In this document: piece by piece, positions 1 to 7,155 of the stretch | Position numbering within the stretch: position 1 is the first letter of the stretch | How the letters are laid out: each line of letters opens with the position of its first letter | Assembly (NCBI RefSeq): GCF_927797785.1 | Contig: NZ_CAKMLL010000049.1 | Span: 1-44,008 of the forward strand | DNA: 44,008 nt | From: Candidatus Nitrotoga sp. BS | GTDB lineage: Bacteria > Pseudomonadota > Gammaproteobacteria > Burkholderiales > Gallionellaceae | Direction of reading: 5' to 3' | Program-made: the position numbers and the translations under genes | Notes under the pieces: generated by a model | The model's input: only the letters and a program-made list of their open reading frames with translations | Database searches by the model: none | What the model was told of the DNA's origin: nothing

Positions 1-27
1 CGAAATGGGACGCGCTCCATTCATCAG

Positions 28-52
28 AAATATTGGATTTTTAGAGGTGCCC
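28..52. repeat. end of a MITE-like inverted-repeat element
   Basis: This 25-base stretch reads TTGGATTTTTAGAGGTGCCC at its right side and closely matches the terminal inverted repeat of the two full elements at 33000-33163 and 43749-43926. Only the end is recognisable here; the rest of the element either lies in a variant form or is lost at the window edge. Confidence 0.5.
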
Positions 53-119
53 TTAAGTTGAGCAAGTTAAATTTTAATTGACGTGCTACTTACTGCTTTA
101 GCACGGTGCAATTTCAATC

Positions 120-440
120 TTATTTAGCCAAGCCAGCTATAAACTTTGAGAGAGACTGGATTTCAGCATCATTTGCGCCCAAACCTCTGGCTGGCATATT
201 CCCATATTCCCAGCCAAACGAACCACCCATGGTAATGCTAGCAGCGATTTTTTTTGATGCATCTTTATCGCCCTTGAATTTCTCAGAAATTTCCATGAAA
301 GACGGCGCCATGGTAGCTTTGTCGATGCTGTGGCACGCACCACATTTAGCCTTACCTTCTGCCGGCATATCTCCTGCAAGTGCGAAACCTGAAACAACTA
401 AGCCTGCTGTCGCAACCATGCTTACAATAATAGAATTCAT
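120..440 (-). CDS. small class I c-type cytochrome, periplasmic
   Basis: This 106-residue protein begins with a signal peptide of about 23 residues ending near FALAGD. A single haem-binding motif CGACH follows at about residues 33-37, and a Met in the GNMPARG segment near residue 80 is a plausible sixth ligand. That is the layout of a small monohaem cytochrome c of the c551/c552 or c5 type, an electron carrier in the periplasm. The start at 440 is chosen over longer in-frame starts because GGAGGAAAT lies directly upstream and the signal peptide begins there. The gene stands alone, so its redox partner cannot be told. The family call is secure; the partner is unknown. Confidence 0.85.
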   Translation of the reverse strand: MNSIIVSMVATAGLVVSGFALAGDMPAEGKAKCGACHSIDKATMAPSFMEISEKFKGDKDASKKIAASITMGGSFGWEYGNMPARGLGANDAEIQSLSKFIAGLAK

Positions 441-545
441 ATTTCCTCCGTTCAAAAAATTATTGATTAAATCACCAAATGAATATTCTAAACAAATATG
501 TCTTTGCGCACATGATTTCCTCGAAAAACCCTTTGAGTAGTAGAC

Positions 546-766
546 GGGGTCAGATCTGAATGGCACTTACTTAAGCCAAGTACATTGAAAAAAGAGTAAC
601 TTGCAGATAATAATGACCGGAAAATCACCTAAGAAGCCAGCGATTTATTGCCGTATAACTCAGTTCTAAATTGTACCAAGTGTTTTTTGTCCAGTTCTTT
701 AATTACGTAACTTACTGTTTTATTTATGTATCAATCCTTAAGTAAGTGCCATTCGAGTCTGACCCC
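546..766. mobile_element. MITE-like element with 30-bp terminal inverted repeats
   Basis: Bases 546-575 and 737-766 are inverted copies of each other, 30 bases long with three mismatches. Both carry GGGGTCAGA at the outer end and TGGCACTTACTTAAG at the inner end. The 161 bases between are AT-rich and hold no open reading frame. The layout suggests a small non-autonomous element or a REP-type unit whose transposase lies elsewhere. The GGGGTCA ends resemble the GGGGTCAAG sequences next to the RAYT gene at 22.4 kb, but a link is only inferred. Confidence 0.55.
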
Positions 767-789
767 ATTTCACTACCATTTCACTACCC

Positions 790-1017
790 CATTTCACTTA
801 CACCAAAAACGGCAACCGCTACCTGGCGTGGGCTTTTGTGGAAGCGGCCAATTTCGCGATACGCTACAACGAGGCGGCAAAGAAATTTTATCAGCGTAAG
901 AAAGCCAAGCGTAACGGCGTGGTCGCGATCAAGGCGATCGCCCACAAGCTGGCCAGAGCGTGCTATCACATGCTAAAGACAGGAGCGCTATTTTCAGTGG
1001 AGCGTTGCTTCACTTAA
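790..1017 (+). pseudogene. IS110-family transposase, C-terminal remnant
   Basis: In the frame with codons starting at 790, the translation contains NGNRYLAWAFVEAANFAIRY and later VAIKAIAHKLARACYHMLK, ending with TAA at 1015-1017. These are hallmark segments of the C-terminal half of IS110-family (DEDD) transposases. Only about 73 residues remain; the N-terminal RuvC-like catalytic part is absent and no start codon is associated. The left break sits in a short direct repeat of ATTTCACTACC at 768-800, immediately after the inverted-repeat element at 546-766, so the two elements probably recombined or one inserted next to the other. Confidence 0.75.
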
Positions 1018-1330
1018 TGATTGGCAACGGTCGGTGAGCCAGGATTAGGGGTTGGACAACGAGCCACCAGAACTGATTGGACACCGGTCGTTTGCCATCA
1101 CAACACGTTTGCAGGAAATGGATCGTCCGGGTCGCGAGCCACAAGGGGTTGGAACCAGCAATGGTAGCCACAGATCTGCCCAACAATTGGACGCGAGACG
1201 GTACCGAGATGCTTCTGGGACAGTTTGACTGTCAGGGCGAAACGAGCAACACCACTTTCGCTTGATCCACATGGGTGACTGGTGCGATTCACGCAACCAC
1301 ACGATGAAGCAAAGGGCGCGAAACCGTTTT
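1018..1330 (+). other. non-coding tail downstream of the IS110 remnant
   Basis: About 310 bases follow the IS110 stop codon with no credible gene. IS110-family elements carry a long non-coding end that can encode a guide (bridge) RNA; in some subgroups it lies downstream of the transposase. This segment could be such an end, but I cannot show its boundaries or structure by eye. The rest of the gap to 1613 has nothing recognisable. Confidence 0.25.
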
Positions 1331-1613
1331 GCAAAATAAAGGTGATGGCCAGAGCAGTAAATTTTTATCGCGGCTGTTTGCGAGTATTTTTTTGCGCTCT
1401 TGACTTAGGGGAGGCTAATGGGTGACCCCGTGCGCCTGCGAGCATTTTTAGGGTGGTTAACTGGAATACGAAATTTGCCGAGGCTGCAGAATAGATAATT
1501 TGTAGTCGAATTCAACGACGAGGACCTGGCAGACCTTCCAAGAAGGTTAATGTGGTGAGGAGGGGGGATAAATAAATCTGTCACCTTCTGTTTTTTTAAG
1601 AAAATAAACTGTA

Positions 1614-1631
1614 GTGTCGAAATATATTACA
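1614..1631. promoter_or_regulatory. putative upstream activator site 1 for the PEP-CTERM gene
   Basis: GTGTCGAAATATATTACA is an imperfect palindrome (TGT...ACA). A near-identical copy lies at 1781-1798, upstream of a sigma-54-type promoter. The arrangement suits binding sites for a sigma-54 enhancer-binding protein such as PrsR, which is associated with PEP-CTERM systems. The assignment to PrsR is inference. Confidence 0.45.
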
Positions 1632-1780
1632 TTTCCTCCGTTGCTCAAGATCGTATTGTTTTCAATTAAAGGTCAGGTTCTGGGGATGCAACACTCAATT
1701 ATCAGTAATTAAGTCCTATGTTTCCAGAGCAATTATGCTAGTTGTGACCCTAATAGCTGCATGCTAGAAGATAAATTGCA

Positions 1781-1799
1781 GTGTCGAAATATTTTACAC
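1781..1799. promoter_or_regulatory. putative upstream activator site 2 for the PEP-CTERM gene
   Basis: GTGTCGAAATATTTTACAC repeats the motif seen at 1614-1631. Similarity between the two copies continues for about 40 more bases, so the whole unit looks duplicated. It lies about 64 bases upstream of the promoter element at 1863, a usual distance for a sigma-54 enhancer. Confidence 0.5.
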
Positions 1800-1861
1800 C
1801 CACTACGTTTTTCAAGAACGCTATATTTTTAACTATATGTAAATAAAAGATTATTATTTTA

Positions 1862-1877
1862 CGGTATGATTCTTGCT
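1862..1877 (+). promoter_or_regulatory. sigma-54 (-24/-12) promoter of the metalloprotease gene
   Basis: CGGTATGATTCTTGCT has GG at 1863-1864 and GC at 1875-1876 with exactly ten bases between, plus the TTGC consensus of the -12 element. Transcription would begin near 1888, leaving a leader of about 100 bases before the ATG at 1990. Confidence 0.6.
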
Positions 1878-1989
1878 TATGTTTTTCTATTCTTGCTTAT
1901 GCGTTGTCCTAGACATAAAGTCAAACAATAACTTTTATAAAAAAATGGGTTGTATCCCTATAATTAATCTGAAAAAGGAGCTTTACATT

Positions 1990-2979
1990 ATGTCATTTAA
2001 CCGTTTTGTGCGCACAACAGCCGGGAGCAGTTTGCTAGCTGCTTGTCTAACCTTTAGTCCCGTCACCCACGCTGGTCTCATGTTCAACTTCACCTTCAGT
2101 GGTGCATTCCTTGATGTGTCGAGTGGTGCCGCTCGACAGGGAGCAATGATCAATGCGGGCAACCTTTTCTCGACGATGTTCGGCAGTCATTTTACCAATA
2201 TGGCTACACTTGATTTTAATGCTTCTGGTTCTGACAATCCGGGTTCCAGCACTCTGGCATCTGCGGGCTCTAACGCAATAATAGCAGCAGGCTTTGGAGC
2301 TGGTGAGGTCGTCCTCAATAAACTATTGAGTAATGGTGCCATCGATCTGAACGGTGCAGATGCTGATGGCAACGTGGATGTGAATTTCGGTGCTGCCTGG
2401 GAATTGGATCCAAATGTGAATCCCGTTGGCCCAGCCCAATTTGACTTTTTTGCAGCCATATTTCACGAACTCACTCATGCTTTGGGATTCTCTAGCGGCA
2501 TCACTCCGGCCGGTGACGACGGGGATGGCAATGGCAACAATGGGTCTGCAGGAACATGGTCAAAATTTGACCAGTTCATGACAAATTGTGGCTCAGGAAG
2601 TCTTATTAATTCAGGAAACTTCCAAACGAATCAAGGTGTGTATGACGCTGCCAAGACCACGGGCATGTGTTTCAATGGTGCCAACGCCTTGGCAGCTAAC
2701 GGGGGTAACCAGGTTGATCTGTATGCTCCCAATCCATACAGCCAAGGTAGCTCCGGCTCTCACCTCAACACCGATAACCCCGCCTACGCTGCTTCCATGA
2801 TGAAACACAACCGAGATTTCGGTAACGAAGCACGTAACTACAGCGCGATTGAGATTGGTATTTTGGCCGATCTCGGTTATACACGGGTTACGGCGAATAA
2901 TGTACCAGAGCCTGGTACGCTGGCACTTTTTGTTGGTGCCGCTATTGCCGGTTTTATGGCAAGACGCCGTAAGTCTTGA
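1990..2979 (+). CDS. PEP-CTERM-anchored metalloprotease-like protein (NF038122-like)
   Basis: This 329-residue exported protein has a signal peptide ending near THAG at about residue 28. A zinc-protease motif, HELTHALGF, lies at about residue 159, with a possible Met-turn segment SMMKHN near residue 272. The C-terminus is a canonical PEP-CTERM signal: VPEPG, a hydrophobic helix of about 17 residues, then RRRKS. An exosortase would remove or transfer that tail, placing the protease at the cell surface or in exopolysaccharide. The start is fixed by AAAAAGGAG ten bases upstream; a longer in-frame start at 1873 has no ribosome site and overlaps the promoter. No exosortase gene is in the window. 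Regulation appears sigma-54 dependent. The family label comes from memory of similar PEP-CTERM metalloproteases. Confidence 0.85.
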   Translation: MSFNRFVRTTAGSSLLAACLTFSPVTHAGLMFNFTFSGAFLDVSSGAARQGAMINAGNLFSTMFGSHFTNMATLDFNASGSDNPGSSTLASAGSNAIIAAGFGAGEVVLNKLLSNGAIDLNGADADGNVDVNFGAAWELDPNVNPVGPAQFDFFAAIFHELTHALGFSSGITPAGDDGDGNGNNGSAGTWSKFDQFMTNCGSGSLINSGNFQTNQGVYDAAKTTGMCFNGANALAANGGNQVDLYAPNPYSQGSSGSHLNTDNPAYAASMMKHNRDFGNEARNYSAIEIGILADLGYTRVTANNVPEPGTLALFVGAAIAGFMARRRKS

Positions 2980-3590
2980 TGCCAGACCACTTCAGTAATA
3001 TAAATTTCCGGAAACGGAACCTCTTCATTTTATTTGAAGAGTCTGTATTATTGAAGTTGCTCAAGTTATTGATTATCTTCCTGATGATGACTATAGGTGG
3101 TTTGGTAGGGAGCAGCGTGATCGCCGCAGAGACTAGCGTCGGGCTTGCTTCTCCTCCAGCAGAATACCGTCTCGACGATGTCCGTGTTCTTTTGACGCGA
3201 CATCCGGGTATGCGCAAAGCGCCAATTCAGCAAATAGAACTCTCAGGCAAGGGTAACGCCACACTGAAGCGGGATTCCACTTCAGTGTCATTTCAATACA
3301 AGACACCGCAATTGCTGGATCTTCTAAACAAACTTTACAGCATTCGATTCTTCGAGCTACCTGCATCCTATTTCGTGCAACGTTCAATTTTTCTCAAGGA
3401 TGACGGCTCTATTGGTACGCAGATTCGTAGAATGATGGATGCACCGAGCTCAAGCATTTGCTTCACTGTGAGCACCTACGAAAAATGTGTATCGTATGGC
3501 GCTGACGGTCCACACGAGTTGCGATCTATTGAGCAACACTTATTTTCAGAAGCAGAGTATTTAACCAAGTCCGGCGTGCCAGCCAAATAA
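2979..3590 (+). CDS. hypothetical exported protein, coupled to the metalloprotease
   Basis: This 203-residue protein starts at an ATG overlapping the previous stop as TGATG, which suggests translational coupling. An N-terminal hydrophobic stretch (about residues 24-50, ending near SSVIAA) looks like a signal peptide with a long n-region, so the true start may lie further in. The mature part contains a segment with alternating hydrophobics (VRVLLTRHPG ... IELSGKGNATLKRD) and two Cys residues near ICF and KCV that could form a disulfide. It weakly recalls DUF6438-like proteins, but I cannot assign a family. Its position suggests a role linked to the protease, as partner, inhibitor or substrate; that is inference. 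Confidence 0.55.
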   Translation: MPDHFSNINFRKRNLFILFEESVLLKLLKLLIIFLMMTIGGLVGSSVIAAETSVGLASPPAEYRLDDVRVLLTRHPGMRKAPIQQIELSGKGNATLKRDSTSVSFQYKTPQLLDLLNKLYSIRFFELPASYFVQRSIFLKDDGSIGTQIRRMMDAPSSSICFTVSTYEKCVSYGADGPHELRSIEQHLFSEAEYLTKSGVPAK

Positions 3591-3646
3591 GCTCATTAGT
3601 CTAGAAAAACGAAGGCGCTGTATGAGTTTTTCGACGACAGCCAATG

Positions 3647-3854
3647 TTACGGAGTTTGTGCCACCTGATTACGTCCTTTATGCTTGGCTTGAGAAAGAGC
3701 TTGATCGGCGGATTCAATAAGGTTTGCGGATGTTGTATTTATATCCGTCATTTCAGTAACGCTGACGCTTACCGTAACCTGACGTTTTTTCCAAACCGCG
3801 CTTTCAATGCCGCGCCTCAATCTTTCTGCTACAACGAATGCGCCTTGCACTGGC
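3647..3854 (-). pseudogene. C-terminal remnant of a GGDEF (diguanylate cyclase) gene
   Basis: Read on the minus strand, about 68 residues match the end of a GGDEF domain: AERLRRGIESA, then VTVSVSVTEM where families have SVGV, then SADQALSQAKHKGRNQV. The GG(D/E)EF catalytic loop and everything before it are missing. The fragment directly follows the arsM stop on the same strand, and a reading frame from arsM sequence runs into it in another phase. It is a decayed gene end, not a functional enzyme. Confidence 0.7.
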
Positions 3855-4907
3855 TTAGCAGCAACTGGCAGCGACAGTATTTTCAGATTGCGCGCTTTCA
3901 GATTGTGCAAAAGGCATGTCATTGCCGCATCCGGCAAAAATGCCGTAGTGCTGGCTAAAGTCGCCGATGAACTCGAAGTGTTCTTTGAAGCGGGAGTCAT
4001 GCAGCATGTGCCAGGTATTGCCACACACAGGGAATATGCGCCCGGCTTCGATATCATGGTGGCTGTCCAGAACAAAGCGATGCGGGTGATCGGGTATCGT
4101 GCCGCGATAAATTACCGCTTGGCCGTAATCTTCGCAGGCGGGCTCCAGGCTATCCAGTTTGAACAATCTGTAAGTGGCCGAGAAAAAGCGGATGTTGCCG
4201 ACCCGCTCAGCCAGCTTGGCATCGGTAATGTCGAGCGGCTTGTCTTCAACCAGCCTGGGATCGGCAAATTTATGGCGTTTGGCAAGATTAATGAAATCGT
4301 TCCAATACAGCGCACCACCCAGACATTCTCCATACAGCACCGGATCGTTGCGCACCGCATCCGGCACTCTGCGGTCGGCATAGACATCGGAGAAATAGAA
4401 TTCGCCGCCCGGTTTGAGCAAGCGATGCACTTCGCGCAGTACCGCATCCTTGTCCGGCGAAAGATTGATCACGCAGTTCGACACGATGACATCAAAGCTG
4501 CCGCTTTCCAACCCAAGCTCATCGAGCTTCTCGATGTAGCCTTGTTTGAAAATGACGTTGTCGAAACCGAACGCCTCGGCGTGATAGGCGCAATAACTTT
4601 CCGCAACGGCAAGCTGCTCCTCGGTCATATCCACACCGACCACCTGACCACTCGCGCCCACCAGTTGCGCCAGCGCATACACATCACGCCCGGATCCGCT
4701 GCCCAGATCGAGAATGCGGCAGCCTTCCAGCAGCGGTGGACAAACCAAACCGCAGCCGTAATAGCGTGACATCACTTCAGGATGAATGCGCGCCAGCAGC
4801 GGTTTGAGCCAGTCCGGCACTTGAGACGCATCGCAGCAGGCAGAGGTTTTCAGGTCACCGGAAGTTTGCAGTTGCTTGCCGTAATAGTCTTTAACAATTT
4901 CATACAT
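3855..4907 (-). CDS. arsM: arsenite S-adenosylmethionine methyltransferase
   Basis: This 350-residue enzyme methylates As(III) with SAM to mono-, di- and trimethyl products in the cytoplasm. The SAM site ILDLGSGSG lies at about residues 65-73. The arsenic-binding cysteines of the family are represented by the Cys-Cys pair at 24-25 or Cys52/56, by SNCVINLSPDK (about residue 152) and by GECLGG (about 202). A Cys-Cys pair also ends the protein, as in many ArsM sequences. The start at 4907 has AAGAG upstream; a start 16 codons earlier is possible. It is the last gene of a minus-strand block after gnd and would supply dimethylarsenic to the arsS pathway at 14.9 kb. No arsR gene is adjacent. Confidence 0.93.
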   Translation of the reverse strand: MYEIVKDYYGKQLQTSGDLKTSACCDASQVPDWLKPLLARIHPEVMSRYYGCGLVCPPLLEGCRILDLGSGSGRDVYALAQLVGASGQVVGVDMTEEQLAVAESYCAYHAEAFGFDNVIFKQGYIEKLDELGLESGSFDVIVSNCVINLSPDKDAVLREVHRLLKPGGEFYFSDVYADRRVPDAVRNDPVLYGECLGGALYWNDFINLAKRHKFADPRLVEDKPLDITDAKLAERVGNIRFFSATYRLFKLDSLEPACEDYGQAVIYRGTIPDHPHRFVLDSHHDIEAGRIFPVCGNTWHMLHDSRFKEHFEFIGDFSQHYGIFAGCGNDMPFAQSESAQSENTVAASCC

Positions 4908-5010
4908 GATCAATGCTCTTATGTAATTTGGGATAGGGTTTGGTCGTATGTTCAAACATTTTTACTCAAGCATTCAAAAAGCCTGAAGCAAGGTATTGGA
5001 AAATTGCCGT

Positions 5011-6021
5011 CTATTTTTTTTCATGATGCCCACCGAATTCATAGCGTAAGGCAGATAATAATTTATTACCGTAATCCGCTTCTCCGCGCGAATTGAAGCG
5101 ATCAAATAAAGCGGCGGTGAGTACCGGTGCGGGTGTACCTGACTCGATGGCGGCGATGCTGGTCCAGCGTCCTTCGCCGGAATCCGACACTTTGCCACCG
5201 AACTTTTGCAGGTTTGGGTCGGCTTGCAACGCGTGCGCGGTCAAATCAAGTAACCAGGAACTCACCACGCTACCACGCCGCCACAGCTCGGCCACTTCGG
5301 CCACGTTGATGTCGTAGCGGAACGCTTCCGGCTCGCGTAACGGTGTGGTCTCGGCATCTTTCTCGTGTGACACACCACCTACATTGGCATGACGCAGCAG
5401 ATTGAAGCCTTCGGCATAGGCGGCCATCATGCCGTATTCAATACCATTGTGAACCATCTTGACGAAGTGCCCGGCACCCTCGGGGCCGCAGTGCAGATAA
5501 CCCATCTCGGCCGTGCTAGGCTGGCCGCTGAGCCCTTCGGTGCGCGGCGCGGTTTCCACACCCGGCGCCAGTGCGGCAAAAATAGGTTGCAAGCGCGCTA
5601 CCGTTTGCTGCTCGGCACCAATCATCAGGCAGTAACCGCGCTCTAGTCCCCAAGTCCCGCCGCTGACGCCCACATCCGCATAATGGATGGACTGCGCTGA
5701 CAGGCTCTTGGCGCGGATGATATCGTCCTTGTAATAGGAGTTGCCGCCATCAATGATGATGTCGTCCGCGCTAAGCAGCGGAGAAAGTTCTGCGATGCTG
5801 GCATCGACCACCGCCGCCGGTAACATCAGCCAGATGGCGCGCGGTGTACTTAATTTATTCACAAAGTCCTGCACGCTGTCAGCGGGTGTCATGCCTTCTT
5901 TTGCCATTGCCTGCACCGCTTCGCTGCTGCGATCGAACACCACACATTGGTGTCCGGCGCGGCTCAAACGGCGCACCATGTTTGCACCCATACGCCCCAA
6001 CCCTATCATTCCGATCTGCAT
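5011..6021 (-). CDS. gnd: 6-phosphogluconate dehydrogenase (decarboxylating), short form
   Basis: This enzyme oxidises and decarboxylates 6-phosphogluconate to ribulose 5-phosphate. The Rossmann motif GLGRMGANM opens the protein; DGGNSYYKDD (about residues 91-100) and the substrate motif GVSGGTWG (about 119-126) follow, with the catalytic Lys in HFVKMVHNGIEYG (about 184-196). At 336 residues it belongs to the short Gnd type, which is often NAD-preferring, rather than the 470-residue enterobacterial form. GAAGGAG lies eight bases before the ATG. It follows glk by 125 bases in the tal-zwf-glk-gnd cluster. Confidence 0.95.
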   Translation of the reverse strand: MQIGMIGLGRMGANMVRRLSRAGHQCVVFDRSSEAVQAMAKEGMTPADSVQDFVNKLSTPRAIWLMLPAAVVDASIAELSPLLSADDIIIDGGNSYYKDDIIRAKSLSAQSIHYADVGVSGGTWGLERGYCLMIGAEQQTVARLQPIFAALAPGVETAPRTEGLSGQPSTAEMGYLHCGPEGAGHFVKMVHNGIEYGMMAAYAEGFNLLRHANVGGVSHEKDAETTPLREPEAFRYDINVAEVAELWRRGSVVSSWLLDLTAHALQADPNLQKFGGKVSDSGEGRWTSIAAIESGTPAPVLTAALFDRFNSRGEADYGNKLLSALRYEFGGHHEKK

Positions 6022-6146
6022 TATTTACTCCTTCAATAAAATAAATTTTCCTGCGGCATGGGGTTGCGCTCCCATTCAATACGATCCGGCATACCCTGTC
6101 TCCAGACATACGGTTTGTGCCAAGATATTCGGCACGGTGACAGTTA

Positions 6147-7154
6147 TTAGGCCAACATGCCTGCCTGTTGTACGGCGAACAAAGCCGGACCATACAGTGC
6201 AGCGCGATCATTCAGGATTACCTTGACCGGTATCGCTGCCAGTAGCGGTCGCCTCCGCCCTTTGTCAAGAAAGGCTTCGAGGAAACCCCCTGCCTGCAAC
6301 AGCGGTAGTATTTTCGGCGCGATGCCACCGCCAATATACAGGCCGCCACGGCTCATCACCTTGAGTGCTAGATTACCGGCTTCCGCGCCATATAAGCTGA
6401 CGAATAATTCCATCGTTTCCACGCATATCGCATCACTGCCTGCCAGTGCCGCAGCGGAAATAGCCGCTGCCGTATCCGTGCCGCTCATTTCTTCTGCCAG
6501 CCATGCCGGTGTTGATACATGCCGGTAGTCCAGCAGGAATGCATACAGATCAAGCAACCCCATGCCGGAAACGACACGCTCCCAACTGACATGCCCTCTG
6601 CCTTGCTGATGATGGTGTTGCTGCAAATAATTCAACAAGTCAAATTCCAGCGCATTGCGCGGGCTGAACGTGGCATGTCCACCTTCCGAGGCAAAGGGGC
6701 GATGGGATAGGCCGTCCCAATACAAACCTGCTTCACCCAACCCCGTCCCGGCAGCGATCACCGCCGCATTACCCTGGGCATCGGGCGATCCCGCTTGCAG
6801 TGTCAAGAAATCAACATCGCCTAACGCAGGCAAACCGTAAGCCGTGGCCTCCAAATCATTCAGCAGATGGCAGTGCAAAAAACCGAAGCGTTGGCACAGC
6901 GCGGCAGCATCAATCCGCCAAGGCAAGTTAGTCGCTTGCGCCACACCGCCCTGTACCGGCCCGGCAATGCCGAAAACCGCATTTTCAACGTTATTGCCCG
7001 CTGACAAAAAGTCATCCAGCAACGTTTCAAAATCGTCATGGCTTTGGCTGGCATAACTATGTTCGCGGTGGGTTACAACGTGACTACCGTTCACCTCGAC
7101 TAACGCCAAACGGGTCTTGGTACCACCGATATCGCCGGTCAGGAATGGTCTCAT
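6147..7154 (-). CDS. glk: glucokinase
   Basis: This 335-residue cytoplasmic kinase phosphorylates glucose to glucose 6-phosphate, the substrate of the neighbouring zwf product. The phosphate-binding motif GDIGGTKTRLALVE is at residues 7-20; LLNDLEATAYG (about 98-108) carries the catalytic Asp, and AAGTGLGEAGL (about 134-144) the second glycine-rich loop. SEGGHATFSP is the usual Glk signature near the sugar site. Its ribosome site GGAGG lies inside the last codons of zwf, whose stop is one base away, so the two are translationally linked. Confidence 0.95.
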   Translation of the reverse strand: MRPFLTGDIGGTKTRLALVEVNGSHVVTHREHSYASQSHDDFETLLDDFLSAGNNVENAVFGIAGPVQGGVAQATNLPWRIDAAALCQRFGFLHCHLLNDLEATAYGLPALGDVDFLTLQAGSPDAQGNAAVIAAGTGLGEAGLYWDGLSHRPFASEGGHATFSPRNALEFDLLNYLQQHHHQQGRGHVSWERVVSGMGLLDLYAFLLDYRHVSTPAWLAEEMSGTDTAAAISAAALAGSDAICVETMELFVSLYGAEAGNLALKVMSRGGLYIGGGIAPKILPLLQAGGFLEAFLDKGRRRPLLAAIPVKVILNDRAALYGPALFAVQQAGMLA

Positions 7155-7155
7155 T

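Noticed and set aside
3807-4769. Long plus-strand open frame of 320 codons
   Set aside because: It is antisense to arsM, whose motifs are unmistakable; the plus-strand translation has no family features.
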